From NCBI GenBank assembly GCA_032207245.1, contig CM063503.1, forward strand, positions 56,341,017-56,405,016: a stretch of DNA of 64,000 nt, written 5' to 3'. Position 1 is the stretch's first letter. Every line of letters begins with the position of its first letter. Of this stretch, positions 12,180-24,578 are shown piece by piece. The position numbers and the translations under genes are program-made. The stretch is from Pardosa pseudoannulata. Taxonomy: Eukaryota > Arthropoda > Arachnida > Araneae > Lycosidae. The notes beneath the pieces are model-generated. The model saw only the letters and a program-made list of their open reading frames with translations, did not search any database and had not been told where the DNA came from.

Positions 12180-12600
12180 AAGGTTAAAGAATTTAATCTG
12201 AAATAAACTGTCTGGAACTGGAGTGGGCAGACTTGCAACCATCGATGGCTGTTTCATATCAGGGCATATAGATAGCGGGCTTCCTTTTTTAAAGAGACGT
12301 TTTAGAAGAATAGAGTTAAAAACTAAAACGTTAAGGAATTTAATCTTAATTAAACTATCTAGAATAGCAATGATCAGCCTTGCAACCATCGAGGGCTGCT
12401 TCTTGTGATGGCATATATAGATCGTGGTCTTCATACTGTTTAGAGACGTTTTAGAGGAATAGAGTTTAAAACTGAAACTTAATTAAACTATCTGGAACAA
12501 CAGTGGAAAGCCCTGCAACCAACTAGAGCTGCTTCCTGTGATAAGACATAGCTCGTGGGGTGAATTCATTTCATAGAGATGTTTACAGGGAATATGGGAA
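12180..12600 (+). repeat. Three-unit tandem repeat, ~145-bp period
   Basis: Units start near 12182, 12331 and 12475. Each carries TAAACT(G/A)TCTGGAA, CTTGCAACCA-like text, a G(A/G)GCTG(T/C)TTC motif, GGCATATAGAT and AGAGACGTTTTAGA(A/G)GAAT. The ORFs here on both strands (86 and 61 residues) are by-products of the repetition. Confidence 0.8.
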
Positions 12601-12837
12601 AAAATTATATTTTTGTTTCTGTATAAAACTATATCAATAGCATACAAAAATTAAATATAGGATATATTTAAAATAAAAAATTTGCTCTTTTCAATGTTTT
12701 TGCCAAATAAATAAAAAATAATCTATTTCAATATCAATCGATTGTCCTAATATCTTTCAACAGTCTTATCACGGGAAATAAGCTATATTTATGAAGTGTG
12801 CCTTATTAACTGCTCATTAATTAATGTGTTAAATTCA

Positions 12838-13570
12838 ATTTTTCATTAAATTTATTTTTTTTCATGCACGCATAAACAAAATCATCATTAGTAAATATGC
12901 ATACCTGTATAAGAAAAAAGAAAAATTGAAAAAGTTTTCTCCTTTTTGTATTGAGCTATAGGTTACATTCCTGGTCTGAAGTATAAAACAAGTCTACTTC
13001 AACTGCTTTTGATATACATCTCTATAAAACTGAACACATTATGTAATAGAAGTATTAAATGATTTTATTATTCATTTCAAAAATAGTCCTCCCAGTACCA
13101 TAATTGCCGAATGTTGGTCGAATGGTTAGGACGCTAACTTCGGTAAGGAGGTCATTGGTTAGAATCCCACTGTTGCAGAGATGCTTGTAGCTGTTTGGAA
13201 TCGGCTTTAGGCAGTAGATCTTGGTCTCATTGCAAATAATTAGACCGTAGCTCTACATGCCAAACCTGTACCTTAATCACAAGAAAAAAATCATATTTAA
13301 TGGAATATCTCTTCTCATTAAGGCTTTTTAATGTTTCAATTTTCCCTTAATTTATTCTTTCACATACATGTGCAAAACAAGTTCATTATTGCTAAACATA
13401 TCTTACAACTTTCGAGGAAGATAGTCAAATTGAAATAATTCCCAATGGACTGTAAGTTGCACACACCTTGTCTAAAATGTGAAATAAGTCTACGTCAACT
13501 GCTTTTGAATATACATCTGTATAAAACTCACCGTACTGTATAACATCCATACTAAAAGTGTTAAAGTAAA
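12838..13570 (+). repeat. Diverged tandem duplication split by a SINE
   Basis: Segments 12838-13075 and 13330-13570 share CATGCACGC/CATACATGTGC, AAATTGAAA, TAGGTTACA/TAAGTTGCA, ATAAGTCTAC(T/G)TCAACTG and ATACATCT(C/G)TATAAAACT landmarks. The SINE at 13105-13267 lies between them. Confidence 0.65.
13105..13267 (+). mobile_element. tRNA-derived SINE, family S copy 1
   Basis: The head contains TGGTCGAATGGTTAGGACGC (A-box-like) and GGTTAGAATCCCAC (B-box-like). The body matches the copies at 33886-34034 and 45844-46022: ATGCTTGTAGCTGTTTGGAA, TCGGCTTTAGGCAGTAG, GGTCTC and TAGACCGTAGC. It is flanked by a 10-bp target duplication with one mismatch (GTACCATAAT at 13095, GTACCTTAAT at 13268). It is noncoding and mobilised by a LINE partner not seen here. 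Confidence 0.8.
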
Positions 13571-14298
13571 TTTTTATTTTTAAAATACAAATCTTAGCGA
13601 ACAACGGCTTTGACTAGAACTACATGCCGTGATAGGAAAACTGTTGTATCCCAATTTCAGGGTCACGGGCATGAACTTGATAAGCTGTTGTAAAATAGTA
13701 GTAGCACTTTCCGTGACTAGTAAGTACTAAATTTCACAGTCACGATTACAGTAGGCCATTTGAAAGAATGATAACTCCAGTTCTAATACAAGGTTGAACG
13801 TCTCCTAAACAAAAGCTATTGGTCTCTTAAATGCGGAAATCTCTTTTTAAATCTTCAGTAACTTTAGATAGTTCGTGTTTCACGTGTAATTGAAACACCA
13901 CATTAACAAGCGTGCCAAAAATCAACTGTGAAAATGTCGTCAGGCATTGTTCTTTTTGCCTCATGAACTTGCATTGTTTCTTCTACACCAAGAGCTTTAA
14001 ACTACATTATTAACTCAAGAGGTCTTGTGGCTTTTGGATGTACATTGATAAATGGAAGCGGTTAAGATTTTAAAAGGGAAATACTGCTGCAGACTTGTTA
14101 AGGAACTTAAAGGGAAATCTTTTAATGTAGTATTATTGTGATAATCTAAAAATTATCGATATTGCATTTTATAGAAACAGAAAAGGCTACAAAAAAGTTT
14201 TATAAATATTTCTAGGTATAGTTATTTAATCCTCTTACGCTTTATAAAGATTACTTGATAAATAAAGCTTTTTGTAGAAATTATAAAACTCGGATATA
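13571..14298. other. No recognised gene
   Basis: Mixed-composition intergenic or intronic sequence; no ORF of interest and no repeat pairing found. Confidence 0.5.
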
Positions 14299-14840
14299 TT
14301 AACCCCTTAACGTGCAAGCTCGAAACTGGCCAAACTGCGCACACTCGAGATAATTCGAGCGGCGTTGTACTTTTGTAGATATTGCACTGTGTGTTGTGCT
14401 AAAAGAGATAGCAAAGGAAAAGGGAAAAGAAAAGAGAGTCGTTACATGTGTATAATAGCTGCAATGTTGGGCTATGTGCTGCACCTTGTTTCGAAATATA
14501 TCACACGAAAGAAAATTTTGATTCATATTATAAGTACTAGTATTGTTATTATTTGTTTTAAAAGTGTAAATAAGTATTTTTACTGATAATAATGTTTATT
14601 CTGAAATGGGAATTAGAAAAGAAAGATAAAAAAAGTCGATGTTCGTGTAATATTACAATATTTGACTATTTTCTGCAATGTTATCAAAATCCAAAATTGC
14701 AATAAAAATTTTGATTATTTCTGTACTTTTATAATTTTCTTGGCAAGACAACGTTCTAAATTATGTTTTTTTTTCATAAAAAAATTTATTATTTTTGGCC
14801 GTCCTTTTTCAAAAAAAAAAACTGTGTATTAAGGGGTTAA
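14299..14840 (+). mobile_element. piggyBac-like MITE, family B
   Basis: A 542-bp block bounded by TTAA, with short terminal inverted repeats CCCCTTAA on each side. Close to the left end is an imperfect palindrome CTCGAGATAATTCGAG (14344-14359). No transposase is present; ORFs at 14299-14586 are short and unlike any transposase. TTAA termini plus CC-starting inverted repeats fit piggyBac-type elements. Only one copy lies in the window, so the ends rest on TTAA and TIR symmetry. Confidence 0.7.
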
Positions 14841-15499
14841 ACATAAATCATTTACAAAAAGTGTCTAGCCACAATTCTTGACTAATACGGTTTTGGAAAA
14901 CAGAAGAGACAGTTTTAGGACTAAGTTTCCTAAATTAAGATTTATAAATTTACTTGTAAAATATACTTCAGACTTTTAAGTCTTCATATCTAACAGTTTT
15001 TGATGTGTAGTCAAAAGGTAGCTCATAGCATTCAAAACTAAACCTAACAATTTTTATAAATAGGGATAATTGTATGCCATTAAATTTAAAGTTAACCCTT
15101 GAATCTCAACAGCCTCGAGTTAAAATTATTTCTTGATGTTGAATTACATTTCTTCAAACGTGTAATTTTTTAAATTCATGGGCAAAAAATTTTTTTTCTA
15201 CTAACAAATGTTACGTATTTTTTGTAAATAATTTAAATTATTTACCACGAAAGATATCTGTACCTAAAATACCCAAAACTTCCTTTAAGAGAAGTCTACT
15301 TCTGGCGTCTCTACATTGTTTTTAATTAAACAAATCCGAAGTTTATTTAAGGAACAATCACGTGAATATGATCAAACGATGAATGAAACTTTGATGCGAA
15401 AATTAAATTTAGTATCGCCAAAACCTACTTTTGAAGCTCACTGTGTAAATGAAATCAATTTTCGGGTGTATTGCAGTCTGCAAAACTGTGATACAAAGG
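14841..15499. other. No confident gene; a 70-residue ORF at 15316-15528
   Basis: The ORF reads FKEQSREYDQTMNETLMRKLNLVSPKPTFEAHCVNEINFR, a more protein-like composition than its neighbours. It has no recognisable domain and its 3' end runs into a noncoding tandem array. It could be a decayed exon or transposon scrap. Confidence 0.3.
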
Positions 15500-16310
15500 G
15501 TTTAATAGCAGTTTTAGAATCCTGCTAATTAAAATGACTTACCGTTTTAATAACAGAGTAAAATCTGCAGATTTTACTCTATTGATCTATAGATGTTCAA
15601 GACTGTACTTTTAATTTTGTTTTTGTAATCATTTCATTATATTTTCTAAGTGACTTGTCATGATTACATCAGTTATCTTTTTTACGTTTCAAGCTGTAGA
15701 GAAAATGTATGATTTTACTTTTTGTTACTAAACAATAACTGCTTTTTAATGCGAGAAATCACTACGCTTTTTAATAGCAGTTTTAGCATCCTGCTAATTA
15801 AAATGACTTACCGTTTTGATAACAGAGTAAAATCTGTAGACTTCGATTTATGGATGTTAAAACCTATAGATCTGTACTTTTAATTTTTTTATAACCATTT
15901 CATTATCCTTTTTAACCTACTTGTCAGGAATACATTAATTAGCTTTTTTACGTTTCAGGCTGTAGAGAAAGTGTATGATTTTACTTTTTGTTACTAAACA
16001 ATAACTGCTTTTTAATGCGAGAAATCACTACGCTTTTTAATAGCAGTTTTAGAATCCTGCTAATTAAAATGACTTACCGTTTTGATAACAGAGTAAAATC
16101 TGTAGACTTCGATTTATAGATGTTAAAACCGATAAATCTGTATTTTTAATTTTGTTTTTATAATCATTTCATTATATTTTTAAGTGACTTGTCAGGAATA
16201 CATTAAATAGCTTTTTTATGTTTCAGGCTGTAGAGAAAGTGTATGATTTTACTTTTTGTTACTAAACAATAAGTGCTTTTTAATGCGAGAAATCACTTCG
16301 CTTTTTACGA
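15500..16310 (+). repeat. Three-unit tandem repeat, ~267-bp period
   Basis: Units begin near 15502, 15771 and 16037 with TTTAATAGCAGTTTTAG(A/C)ATC, then AATTAAAATGACTTACCG, AACAGAGTAAAATCTG, a T-rich stretch, CAGGCTGTAGAGAAAGTGTA and ACAATAACTGCTTTTTAATG. Units 2 and 3 are closer to each other than to unit 1, suggesting recent amplification. Confidence 0.88.
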
Positions 16311-17019
16311 GTTCAATCCTCGATCGAAGTGATCGGATAAGCTTTGTATGGTTTTTCCAGTTTCTCCGTCATGCATAACACAAACGAGAGCACTCTAACC
16401 ATACAAAACCTCAAGAGAGTAAAAGCTTGCGCCTAAAGCTGGTGAGAATGTTGTGATAACCCAGTTGGATACCCACGGGAAAAAGAAGTAAGGTAAAGAG
16501 ATCCACAATCCTGGCTACTCTAAGTATGAAAGGAATAATTTCCCAGCAGTCAGTTCCTAGAATAAAAAGAAATTCTTTCATTGATTTGATTACGATAAGC
16601 TGGGAATGATTTAACATGCAAGTACTTTCAAACGCACTTTAAACTTAATATATAGAAGTATTGAAGATGCAGAAAGGGTAATTTAATAATAAACTACAAA
16701 AATTGTCAGAATAAATATATATCTTTTTGAAAGTTATCTATCGAGATTGAACGCGTTCGTATGTGTAAGGCAGGATTTGTTTGTTTTATTCAAATACTGC
16801 GGTTACTTTTCAGCAGGAGTAATAATTAGATTAGTATCTACTTCTTAAAATCACTTCCGAATGACAGCTAATACTTATCCCATCGGTAAGATTCAAGCTC
16901 ACAGAATCTGATACCAAAGTCAACACCAAACGTTTTAAGCCATCTCACAGTAAATACAAACACGAAAACTATATTAATCACAACTTGCAAAGTTAGTATT
17001 GTTTGGGTGTTTTCCCCAA
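16311..17019. other. No recognised gene
   Basis: Contains CGAGTTCAATCCTCG, a B-box-like phrase right after the array, and a modestly GC-richer stretch to about 16620. I cannot assign either. Confidence 0.35.
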
Positions 17020-17175
17020 GACCGATTACTTAGTCGATTACTTAGACCGATAAATACCAAGACCGATTACCAACCAAGATTATGATTACGATTACTTATC
17101 AATACTAATTACTTTTCCAATTACTTAGTTCTTTACGATTTCTTAGTTAGACCGATTACGATTTCTTAGTTTCTT
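17020..17175 (+). repeat. Short irregular repeats of CCGATTACTTAG
   Basis: CGATTACTTAG, ACCGATTAC and TTTCTTAGTT words recur every 10-30 bases. It is a degenerate minisatellite of about a dozen words. Confidence 0.65.
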
Positions 17176-17734
17176 AGTTGCTTTGTCTTTATGACCGATT
17201 CTGTACAGTTACAAACATCATCAGTGGCATTCCAACCCTCAAACTTTCAGTTAGATTTCTATTTCACTATCATCAACCGTAAGATAATCCAAGTCAAAGT
17301 GACTTTAATTTTACAAAGAATGGTTTGAAACAAGTAATGCATCTACAACTATAATTTGTCTTTTTCTCGAAAATTACCTAAGTTAATTGCTCTTATAGGT
17401 GTATACTAAGATATATAGATATCAGAGGTTTGGTTCAATATACTTTCAACTCATAGAAGTGATATATATATAACCACATAATTCTAACCCCTACCCAAGC
17501 CATAAGGCTTAAAAGCATATTTGTGGAACTTTATTTATCGTTTCCTGTCACTCACAAATGAAAATAAATACTTCTATCACATCATACTATATCTTTCTTT
17601 ATGAATAACGATGCTCTTCATTAATACTGGATAGATATTTGGAACCAGCTATTTTATTAATTAAAATACAAATTACTCATCCTTCTACTATTTATAAATC
17701 AAAAGTATTTGCATCAGATTTTATATAAAAAATG
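17176..17734. other. No recognised gene
   Basis: AT-rich noncoding sequence without visible repeat partner. Confidence 0.5.
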
Positions 17735-18670
17735 GTGGCTAAAATAAAGCAATCTATTTAAAGGTAAGAATAGAAAATAATTATGAATGCTTCAAGTAAA
17801 TGTAACAAAGCTACTAGCTTAAATATTGGCTGCATAATTAGAGACCATTATTTAATCTTGTAACTCTATGGTGTACACGAGGTACTAGCAAGCACAGCAA
17901 AATCATAGACTTTGCTTTTATCGGAAGGATAATGAAGCAAATATCATTCTAGCAATCTTTATTGATTGCTAATAAATGATTGATTGCAAATAATTAATTG
18001 CAAATAATTAATAATCACCTTCCGGTGTTACCTGAATCTTAAATAAATATTTTGATTTAATTCATTTTTATACTAGACAGGCATGTTACTAATTTTTATA
18101 ATTGTTCAGGGCCACATCTTTCATATGAATTTTTTATAAAAATAATTTAGATTATAAGCTATTCACTCGAAATATTTTGATGGAGACAAAGGAACATCAC
18201 TGATGGAGAAAGAATAACGTCATTTTATATTAAAAAAATTTGGCCAGAATAAAGCAATCTATCTCAGCAAGGGTAAGAATAGGGAATAATTATTAATGCT
18301 TCAAATAAATGTAACAAATCTACTAGCTTAAATATTGGCTGCATAATTAGAGACCAGTATTTAATCTTGTAACTCTGTGGTGTACACGAGGTACTAGCAA
18401 GTATAGCAAAATCATAGACTTTGCTTTTATCGTAAGGGTAATGAAGCAAATCTCATTCTAGCAATTAATAAAAATAATTAATAATCACCTTCCGGTGTTA
18501 CCTGAATCTTAAATGAATATTTTGATTTAAATCGTGTTTATACTAGACACGCATGTTATTAGTTTTTATAATTCTTCAGGGCAAAATGCTTTCATATGAA
18601 TTTTTTATAAAAATAATTTAGATTATAAACTATTCACTCGAAATATTTTGATGGAGAAAGACTAACGTCA
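17735..18670 (+). repeat. Tandem duplication, ~490-bp units
   Basis: Two units, about 17735-18215 and 18235-18670, share ATAAAGCAATCTAT, GGTAAGAATAG, AATATTGGCTGCATAATTAG, GGTGTACACGAGGTACTAGC, AATCACCTTCCGGTGTTACC and ATTCACTCGAAATATTTTGA with few differences. Unit 1 has an additional ATTGATTGCAAATAATTA expansion. Confidence 0.9.
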
Positions 18671-19171
18671 CTGGCGGTTATAAAAAACACACTAAATGAC
18701 TTGAGTTTTCATTTAATATACATTAAATATATTAAAGTTCGGAGTAGTTTAGGATAAAATTAAGGTTTGCTTCAGAAGTAATCAAAAATGCGTTAACTTT
18801 AGGCACTTTTAAAATGCAACAGAACCAGAAATATTCAATCACATCATTATGAAAATTAAAGTTATGAACCATGGAAATATTTTAGATGTAGGATATGCAT
18901 ATTTTAACTTGCAAGATGAAATTCAGTTATTTAAAATATGTATAACATTTCAATACTACTATAAATATTATATTAATAGTATAAAAGTAAATTGCTTACA
19001 AAATCAATTCTATCTATTTAATATGTCTAAGAAATAAATTTTTAAGTGATTTGTAATCATAGATTGTTATATTTTTAAGCAGTAGATTGTTATTTACAAA
19101 TTAATTATAGAAAAAAAATAGTATGTTATTTGAGAAAAATTTATTACAGTATTATTTTACAAAATATAATA
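18671..19171. other. No recognised gene
   Basis: The 62-residue ORF at 18849-19037 is Tyr/Asn/Ile-rich and AT-driven. The segment ends in the TA target site of the element that follows. Confidence 0.5.
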
Positions 19172-19526
19172 CAGTGGACTTCGCTTAATGTGATCACGGT
19201 TAATCTTATCAATCGCTTATTATTATCGAAATCATAATAACGTTAAAATTATCATGTGATCACATCGGTTAATGTTATCAGAACCTCATTTTAATATATT
19301 CAGTAATTTCACAGTTCTTACTTAGGAAAAATGAACTATCGCGTTCCTTGAAATTTTCAGATCGCATGCTGATGGTCAATGGTTTCAGACGCAAAGGCAA
19401 CACATTCTTATTTTAGATCATTTTATCTTGATCATTACCTAATCTCATTCATTCGGATATGACCTCTGAGAGTTCGAGTCATGGGTGATCAAAACATCTA
19501 GCTTCCACATTAACAGAATCTGAAGT

Positions 19527-19748
19527 ATGTCAGATTGTCATAAGACGAATGATGAACTGATGATCAGATGTCTCTTGATACTTCCTAGAAGTGCTGAAAT
19601 GAGAAATGCATTGAAAGTGTTGAAACCTGGAGTACAACACCGCTCCGATGACTTTATAAAACATTATGATGACAAACAATTTATCAATCAGCTTCTTAGA
19701 AAACAATTGATCAATTTTTTAGTTATGTATACAATTCTTATGTTTTAG
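19527..19748 (+). pseudogene. C-terminal scrap of a Tigger/pogo-type transposase
   Basis: The 73-residue frame includes MRNALKVLKPGVQHRSDDF, then FIKHYDDKQFINQLLRKQ. This pattern resembles the tail of Tigger/jerky-type transposases, where a short 'aL..lk.gv' helix is followed by 'F..hy...FI..LL' and a final hydrophobic motif. The helix-turn-helix and DDE catalytic portions are absent. Its position inside matching TIRs supports the call. Certainty is moderate because the tail is the least conserved part of such proteins. Confidence 0.55.
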
Positions 19749-19843
19749 AGGATAATATACAGTACATAAATATAAGATGAGTTTTTTCATTTTATTTTGA
19801 AATTTAGTACGTGTAAATTAAAGGGGGTAAATTTATCTAATTT

Positions 19844-21118
19844 TGCATATCGTTTATTGTTACCAATCGGTTATTGTTATCAAAATTACGGTGGCCCCAA
19901 CTGATCATATTAACCCTTTGATGATCGCGATTACAAAGGTATTCAGAATATGATAAATTTTATCTATGAGCTTTTTAGATTTCATATAAGAAAAATAACA
20001 TTCTTTAGATGAGATTTAGAAAGGCTGATAACTGTGAAGCACCCTACAACATAATATTTCCAAAACAATTAATCATATCGTCTATTGTTACCAATCGTTA
20101 TGTTATCAAAATTACGGTGAAACTGTCATATTAACCCTTTGATGATCGCGATTACTTCTTTGGTATTCAGATTTTTATAAATATCTATGACTTATAGATT
20201 TCATATATGACAAAAAATATTTACATTTTATTTTGAAATGATTTAACGTGAACTGTAAATAAATTTATCTAATTTTGCATATCGTTTATTGTTACCAATC
20301 GGTTATTGTTATCAAAATTACGGTGGCCCCAACTGATCATATTAACCCTTTGATGATCGCGATTACAAATTCTTTGGTATTCATTGGAATTATGTTATAA
20401 ATTTTATCTATGAGCTTTTTAGATTTCAAATATAAGAAAAAAAATATTTTTACATTCTTTAGGGGGGGGGGTGAAATTTAGAAAGGCTGATTTAACTGTG
20501 AAACACTCCCTTTGTACAACAAAAAAAAAAATATTTCTTTCTTAAAACTTTAATTAAATTGCATATCGTTTATTGTTACCAATCGGTTATTGTCATCAAA
20601 ATCATGGTGTCCCAACTGATCATATTAACCCTTTGATGATCGCGATTACAAATTCTTTGGTATTCATTGGAATTATGTTATAAATTTTATCTATGAGCTT
20701 TTTAGATTTCAAATATAAGAAAAAAAATATTTTTACATTCTTTAGGGGGGGGGGTGAGATTTAGAAAGGCTGATTTAACTGTGAAACACTCCCCTTGTAC
20801 AGCAGAAAAATATTTCTTTCTTAAAACTTTAATGAAATTGCATATCGTTTATTGTTACCAATCGGTTATTGTTATCAAAATTACGGTGGCCCCAACTGAT
20901 CATATTAACCCTTTGATGATCACGATTACAAATACTTTGGTATTCAACGGAATTATGTTATAAATTTTATCTATGAGCCTTATAGATTTGGAATATAAGA
21001 AAAAAATATTTTTACATTCTTTAGGGGAGGGGGGTGAGATTTAGAAAGGCTGATTTAACTGTGAAACACTCCCCTTGTACAGCAGAAAAATATTTCTTTC
21101 TTAAAACTTTAATTAAAT
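19844..21118 (+). repeat. Five-unit satellite array inside the pogo-like element
   Basis: Units start near 19844, 20073, 20277, 20561 and 20840. The core is CATATCGTTTATTGTTACCA, then ATCGGTTATTGTTATCAAAA, ACGGTGGCCCCAACTGATCA and CCCTTTGATGATCGCGATTA. Later units add a G8-10 run and CTGATTTAACTGTGAAACAC. Periods are roughly 204-284 bp; the last two units are the most alike. The GTTATC/GATCA words echo the element's left terminus. Confidence 0.9.
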
Positions 21119-21433
21119 TTGGAGAGCAATGTATAATTATCCTTAAAATAATGTAATTAATAAATAGCTAAACAATTTATAAGTAATGTTTTGGATAAAT
21201 ATTTTCATATGAGATCATGAAGAAAATCGTACTCTTGGTTCATCCATGTAAAGCAAATTCAAAAAAGTATATTTCAAAGAGAAATAAATTAATTGTAGTG
21301 ATACCATCTATTTATAGTTCAAAGTGTCAAAAACAAAGAAATAATTAATGCGTTTAAAACAGGGGAAAAGTATTAACAGGTGGTTTCGTTGGGAAACCAC
21401 TGTCCTTAAAAAGGTTAAGCGAAGTCCACTGTA

Positions 21434-21980
21434 TATTTATACATTAAGGACCTAAACAATTATCGATTAATATCTCTGAAAACGGAAAAAATTATGTAGG
21501 TAGTATATAATCCCTTGGAAAACTCAACAGTTTTGTTGAATTTCTTATTTCAACATTTACATGAAAATCAAGCATTTGTCACCAATCAATATTACATTAT
21601 ATTTAAGATTTAATTATTTCATATAAATTCAAACATCCACAAAATTCTAGCCGAATAAATATTTTATAATTCAATTTCAGAATTATAAAATGAGTATTTA
21701 TTCTGAGAAATGTATTTCATTCGGTATAACTTTTATTTCCAATTTATGATACTTTGTTATTTATAAAGTGTATGCTTCTCTCATTTTGTTAATTAGCATT
21801 CAAAACATCTAAACATAATCAACAAAAATGAGTTTATTAAAATATATACAGAAATGAATATTTCTACTCTATAACTCATATTTTAGAAGATTATTTATTT
21901 TTTCTCTTACATGCATCTCTGTTTATCGATCATTTCATTTTGCTAGCTTTTATACATGCATTTCATTGGCGAGATTTATT
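21434..21980. other. No recognised gene
   Basis: AT-rich noncoding sequence between the pogo-like element and the next tandem array. Confidence 0.5.
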
Positions 21981-23055
21981 AACTTTGAATATTCTGTGGC
22001 ATTTATATTTTCCTAACATTTGAAATTTATTAAGAATCGCATATGAATTACGTACATATTTTACAATGATCAAACAAGGAGAAATAGAATGTTGTACTGA
22101 AACCATTAGAATAATCAGCTTTGTAATTTTTAAGGATTTTCGTTGAATTTTTGGAACTACATATTAATATCGAAAATATTATACCTTGTTCAATAGTTGA
22201 TATTTTAATACTAAGATTTATTTTAAAATGTAAAAATTAATTACACAGATCTGTTTATCCAGAAGCATGGTGTATAAATCAAATAAAAAGTATTACTTTT
22301 GGTGACTAGGAAATTAAATATTAAAAAATAGAATTGGGAGAATTTTCAGAAACTTCAGAGGCAATAATTTTTTTTATATATTACACACACACAATTTAGT
22401 AACTTTGAATATTCTGTGGCGTTTAGATTCTCTTAATACTTAACATTTATTAAGAATCTCATATAAACAGCGTACATATTTTCCAATGATCAAACAAGGA
22501 GAAATAGAATGTTGTACTGAAACCATTAGAAAAATCATTTTTGTAAGTTCTAATGATTTTCATTGAATTTATAGAACAACATATGAATATCAAAAACGTT
22601 ATACCTTGTCTAATAGTTGATATTTTAATACTAAGATTTATTTGAAAATGTAAAAATTAATTGCACAGCTCTATTTATTCAGAAGCATGATGTAAAAATC
22701 AAATAAAAAGTATTACTTTTGGTGACTAAGAAATTAAATATTAAAAAATAGAATTGGGAGAATTTTTAGAAACTTTAGAGGCAATAATTTTTTTTATATA
22801 TTAAACACACACACACATACACACACAATTTAGTAACTTTGAATATTTTGTGGCGTTTAAATTCTCTTAACATTTAACATTTATTAAGAATCTCATATGA
22901 ACTGCGTACATATTTTCCAATGATCAAATAAGGAGAAATAGAATATTGTACTGAAACCATTAGAAAAATCATTTTTGTATTATTACTTTGGGTGACTAGG
23001 AAATTAAATATTAAAAAATAAAATTTGGAGAATTTTCTGAAACTTTAGAGTCAAT
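21981..23055 (+). repeat. Three-unit tandem repeat, ~425-bp period
   Basis: Units start at about 21981, 22400 and 22835 with ACTTTGAATATT(C/T)TGTGGC. They share CAATGATCAAACAAGGAGAA, TACTGAAACCATTAGAA, CAATAGTTGATATTTTAATA-like and GGTGACTAGGAAATTAAATA. The third unit has an internal deletion of roughly 200 bp. Each unit ends in a CA run that lengthens through the array. Confidence 0.9.
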
Positions 23056-23100
23056 AATTTTTTATCTATTACACACACACACACACACAATATATACACA

Positions 23101-23180
<80 letters not shown>

Positions 23181-23277
23181 TTATATATACAATTATATAT
23201 GTATATGTACATGTATATCTATACACACACATACACACACATTATATATATATATGTGTATATATATATGTATATAT

Positions 23278-23323
<46 letters not shown>

Positions 23324-23339
23324 GCACGTGTATATGTAT

Positions 23340-23421
<82 letters not shown>

Positions 23422-23425
23422 TAAT
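23056..23425. repeat. Compound CA/TA/TG microsatellite
   Basis: Grows out of the CA run ending the third tandem unit and continues as TA with TG/CA blocks. Overlapping ORFs are low complexity. Confidence 0.95.
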
Positions 23426-24179
23426 TTATTTATACACAAACATAAATGTAATTCCATAAAAAAGAGCGAGCTTAAAAATTAATTTACAAATAAAACTTTA
23501 TTCATGTACGCAAATAATACTTTTAAGTAAAAAAAATTACCCTTCTAAAATAAAGTTTTAAAAATGCTTTAAAGTCTAAAGTAACCAATTTCTAAATATA
23601 TTTTAATTTACTTACTTTTAAGAAAACTATAATTTCCAACGATAAGTTAAAATTTAAAACTATTCAACATTTTTAACATACAAAGTATTGTAGTAACTAA
23701 TTTTAAAATTTCCACTAAAAATATACTTACAGAATCTTTTAAAAGCATTTTTTTCCTTAAAAAATGCTACTCTGTACTGAAATCTATTCCACATTATTTA
23801 TCCTTAAGAGAAGGAAATAAATTTATTGGTCCAATAAAAACTGATCATATTAAAGAAATGAAATCGGAACTCACGTAAATAATAAATTTAAAAGTAAAAT
23901 GAGATCCCAGATGAGCTTAATAAATAGCTTCTACATATCAGGCGTTATCACCTATCTTTCATTATTTTACAACACTTTTCATTCGAGAATAAAAAAGTTA
24001 TTTTTATGTAAAGGGAGAATATGTTTGTTCTATATCAAAAATCCTTTTATTAAAATTAAAAATAGTGAAAGAAGAAAACTTTTTACCTTGGGTATAAAAC
24101 ATTACTCTAACAAAGCAATATATACATTCGACAATGCAGCTTTTTTTTCAGAAATGTTTATTTCTTAGCTGTATAAATA
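23426..24179. other. No confident gene
   Basis: An 89-residue ORF at 23899-24168 is Phe/Ile/Lys-rich with no recognisable domain; probably chance in AT-rich DNA. Confidence 0.45.
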
Positions 24180-24578
24180 TAAAGTTATTTTTTAATAAAA
24201 TTTCGTAAATTTTAGAAGTTCAGAAATTTTTCTCCATAACAGAAAACTAAACTAAAGTTTACAGTGAATTTTTATATATTAATCTGAAAAACTAAAACAT
24301 AAAGATATACGTAAAGGGGATTCTTTTAAATTTTTAAGATTTCTTGTGTTATATAAAAGTACTAATTGGAAAGTGTTAAAATAATCGTATAAATGCAATC
24401 AAATGTTACGTGCTAATAAACATGTTTATGTAAAAGTATAACTCATGAACATTTTTGTATATTAATCCAAAAACGAAAAGATCCTAGTGAGTGATTTTTA
24501 AATGTTTTTGAGTTGTAGTACATAAATAAAAATACTAATAGCAAATTAATAAAACAATTTTTTAAATACAGTCAGTTG

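Larger units (their letters stand above)
19172..21431 (+). mobile_element. pogo/Tigger-like element with internal satellite array
   Basis: The 2260-bp block starts CAGTGGACTTCGCTTAA and its right end is the reverse complement, CAGTGGACTTCGCTTAA, a perfect 17-bp terminal inverted repeat. TA flanks it on both sides (19170-19171 and 21432-21433). TIRs opening with CAGT, GGACTTCGCTTAA-like text and TA duplication are typical of pogo/Tigger elements in the Tc1/mariner superfamily. The left interior carries a decayed coding scrap (19527-19748). The remainder is a five-unit array whose monomer resembles the element's own subterminal text (CGGTTAAT.TTATCA). It is nonautonomous. Confidence 0.85.

Noticed and set aside
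12174..12434. Overlapping ORFs of 86 (minus) and 61 (plus) residues
   Set aside because: Both follow the three-unit tandem repeat; no domain, and the frame is not preserved between units.
13105..13180. tRNA gene
   Set aside because: A and B boxes are present but the stems do not pair well, and the segment is the head of a SINE with matching copies and a target duplication.
8975..16310. CRISPR array
   Set aside because: Repeats are long head-to-tail units with no short identical repeats and variable spacers; the genome is eukaryotic.
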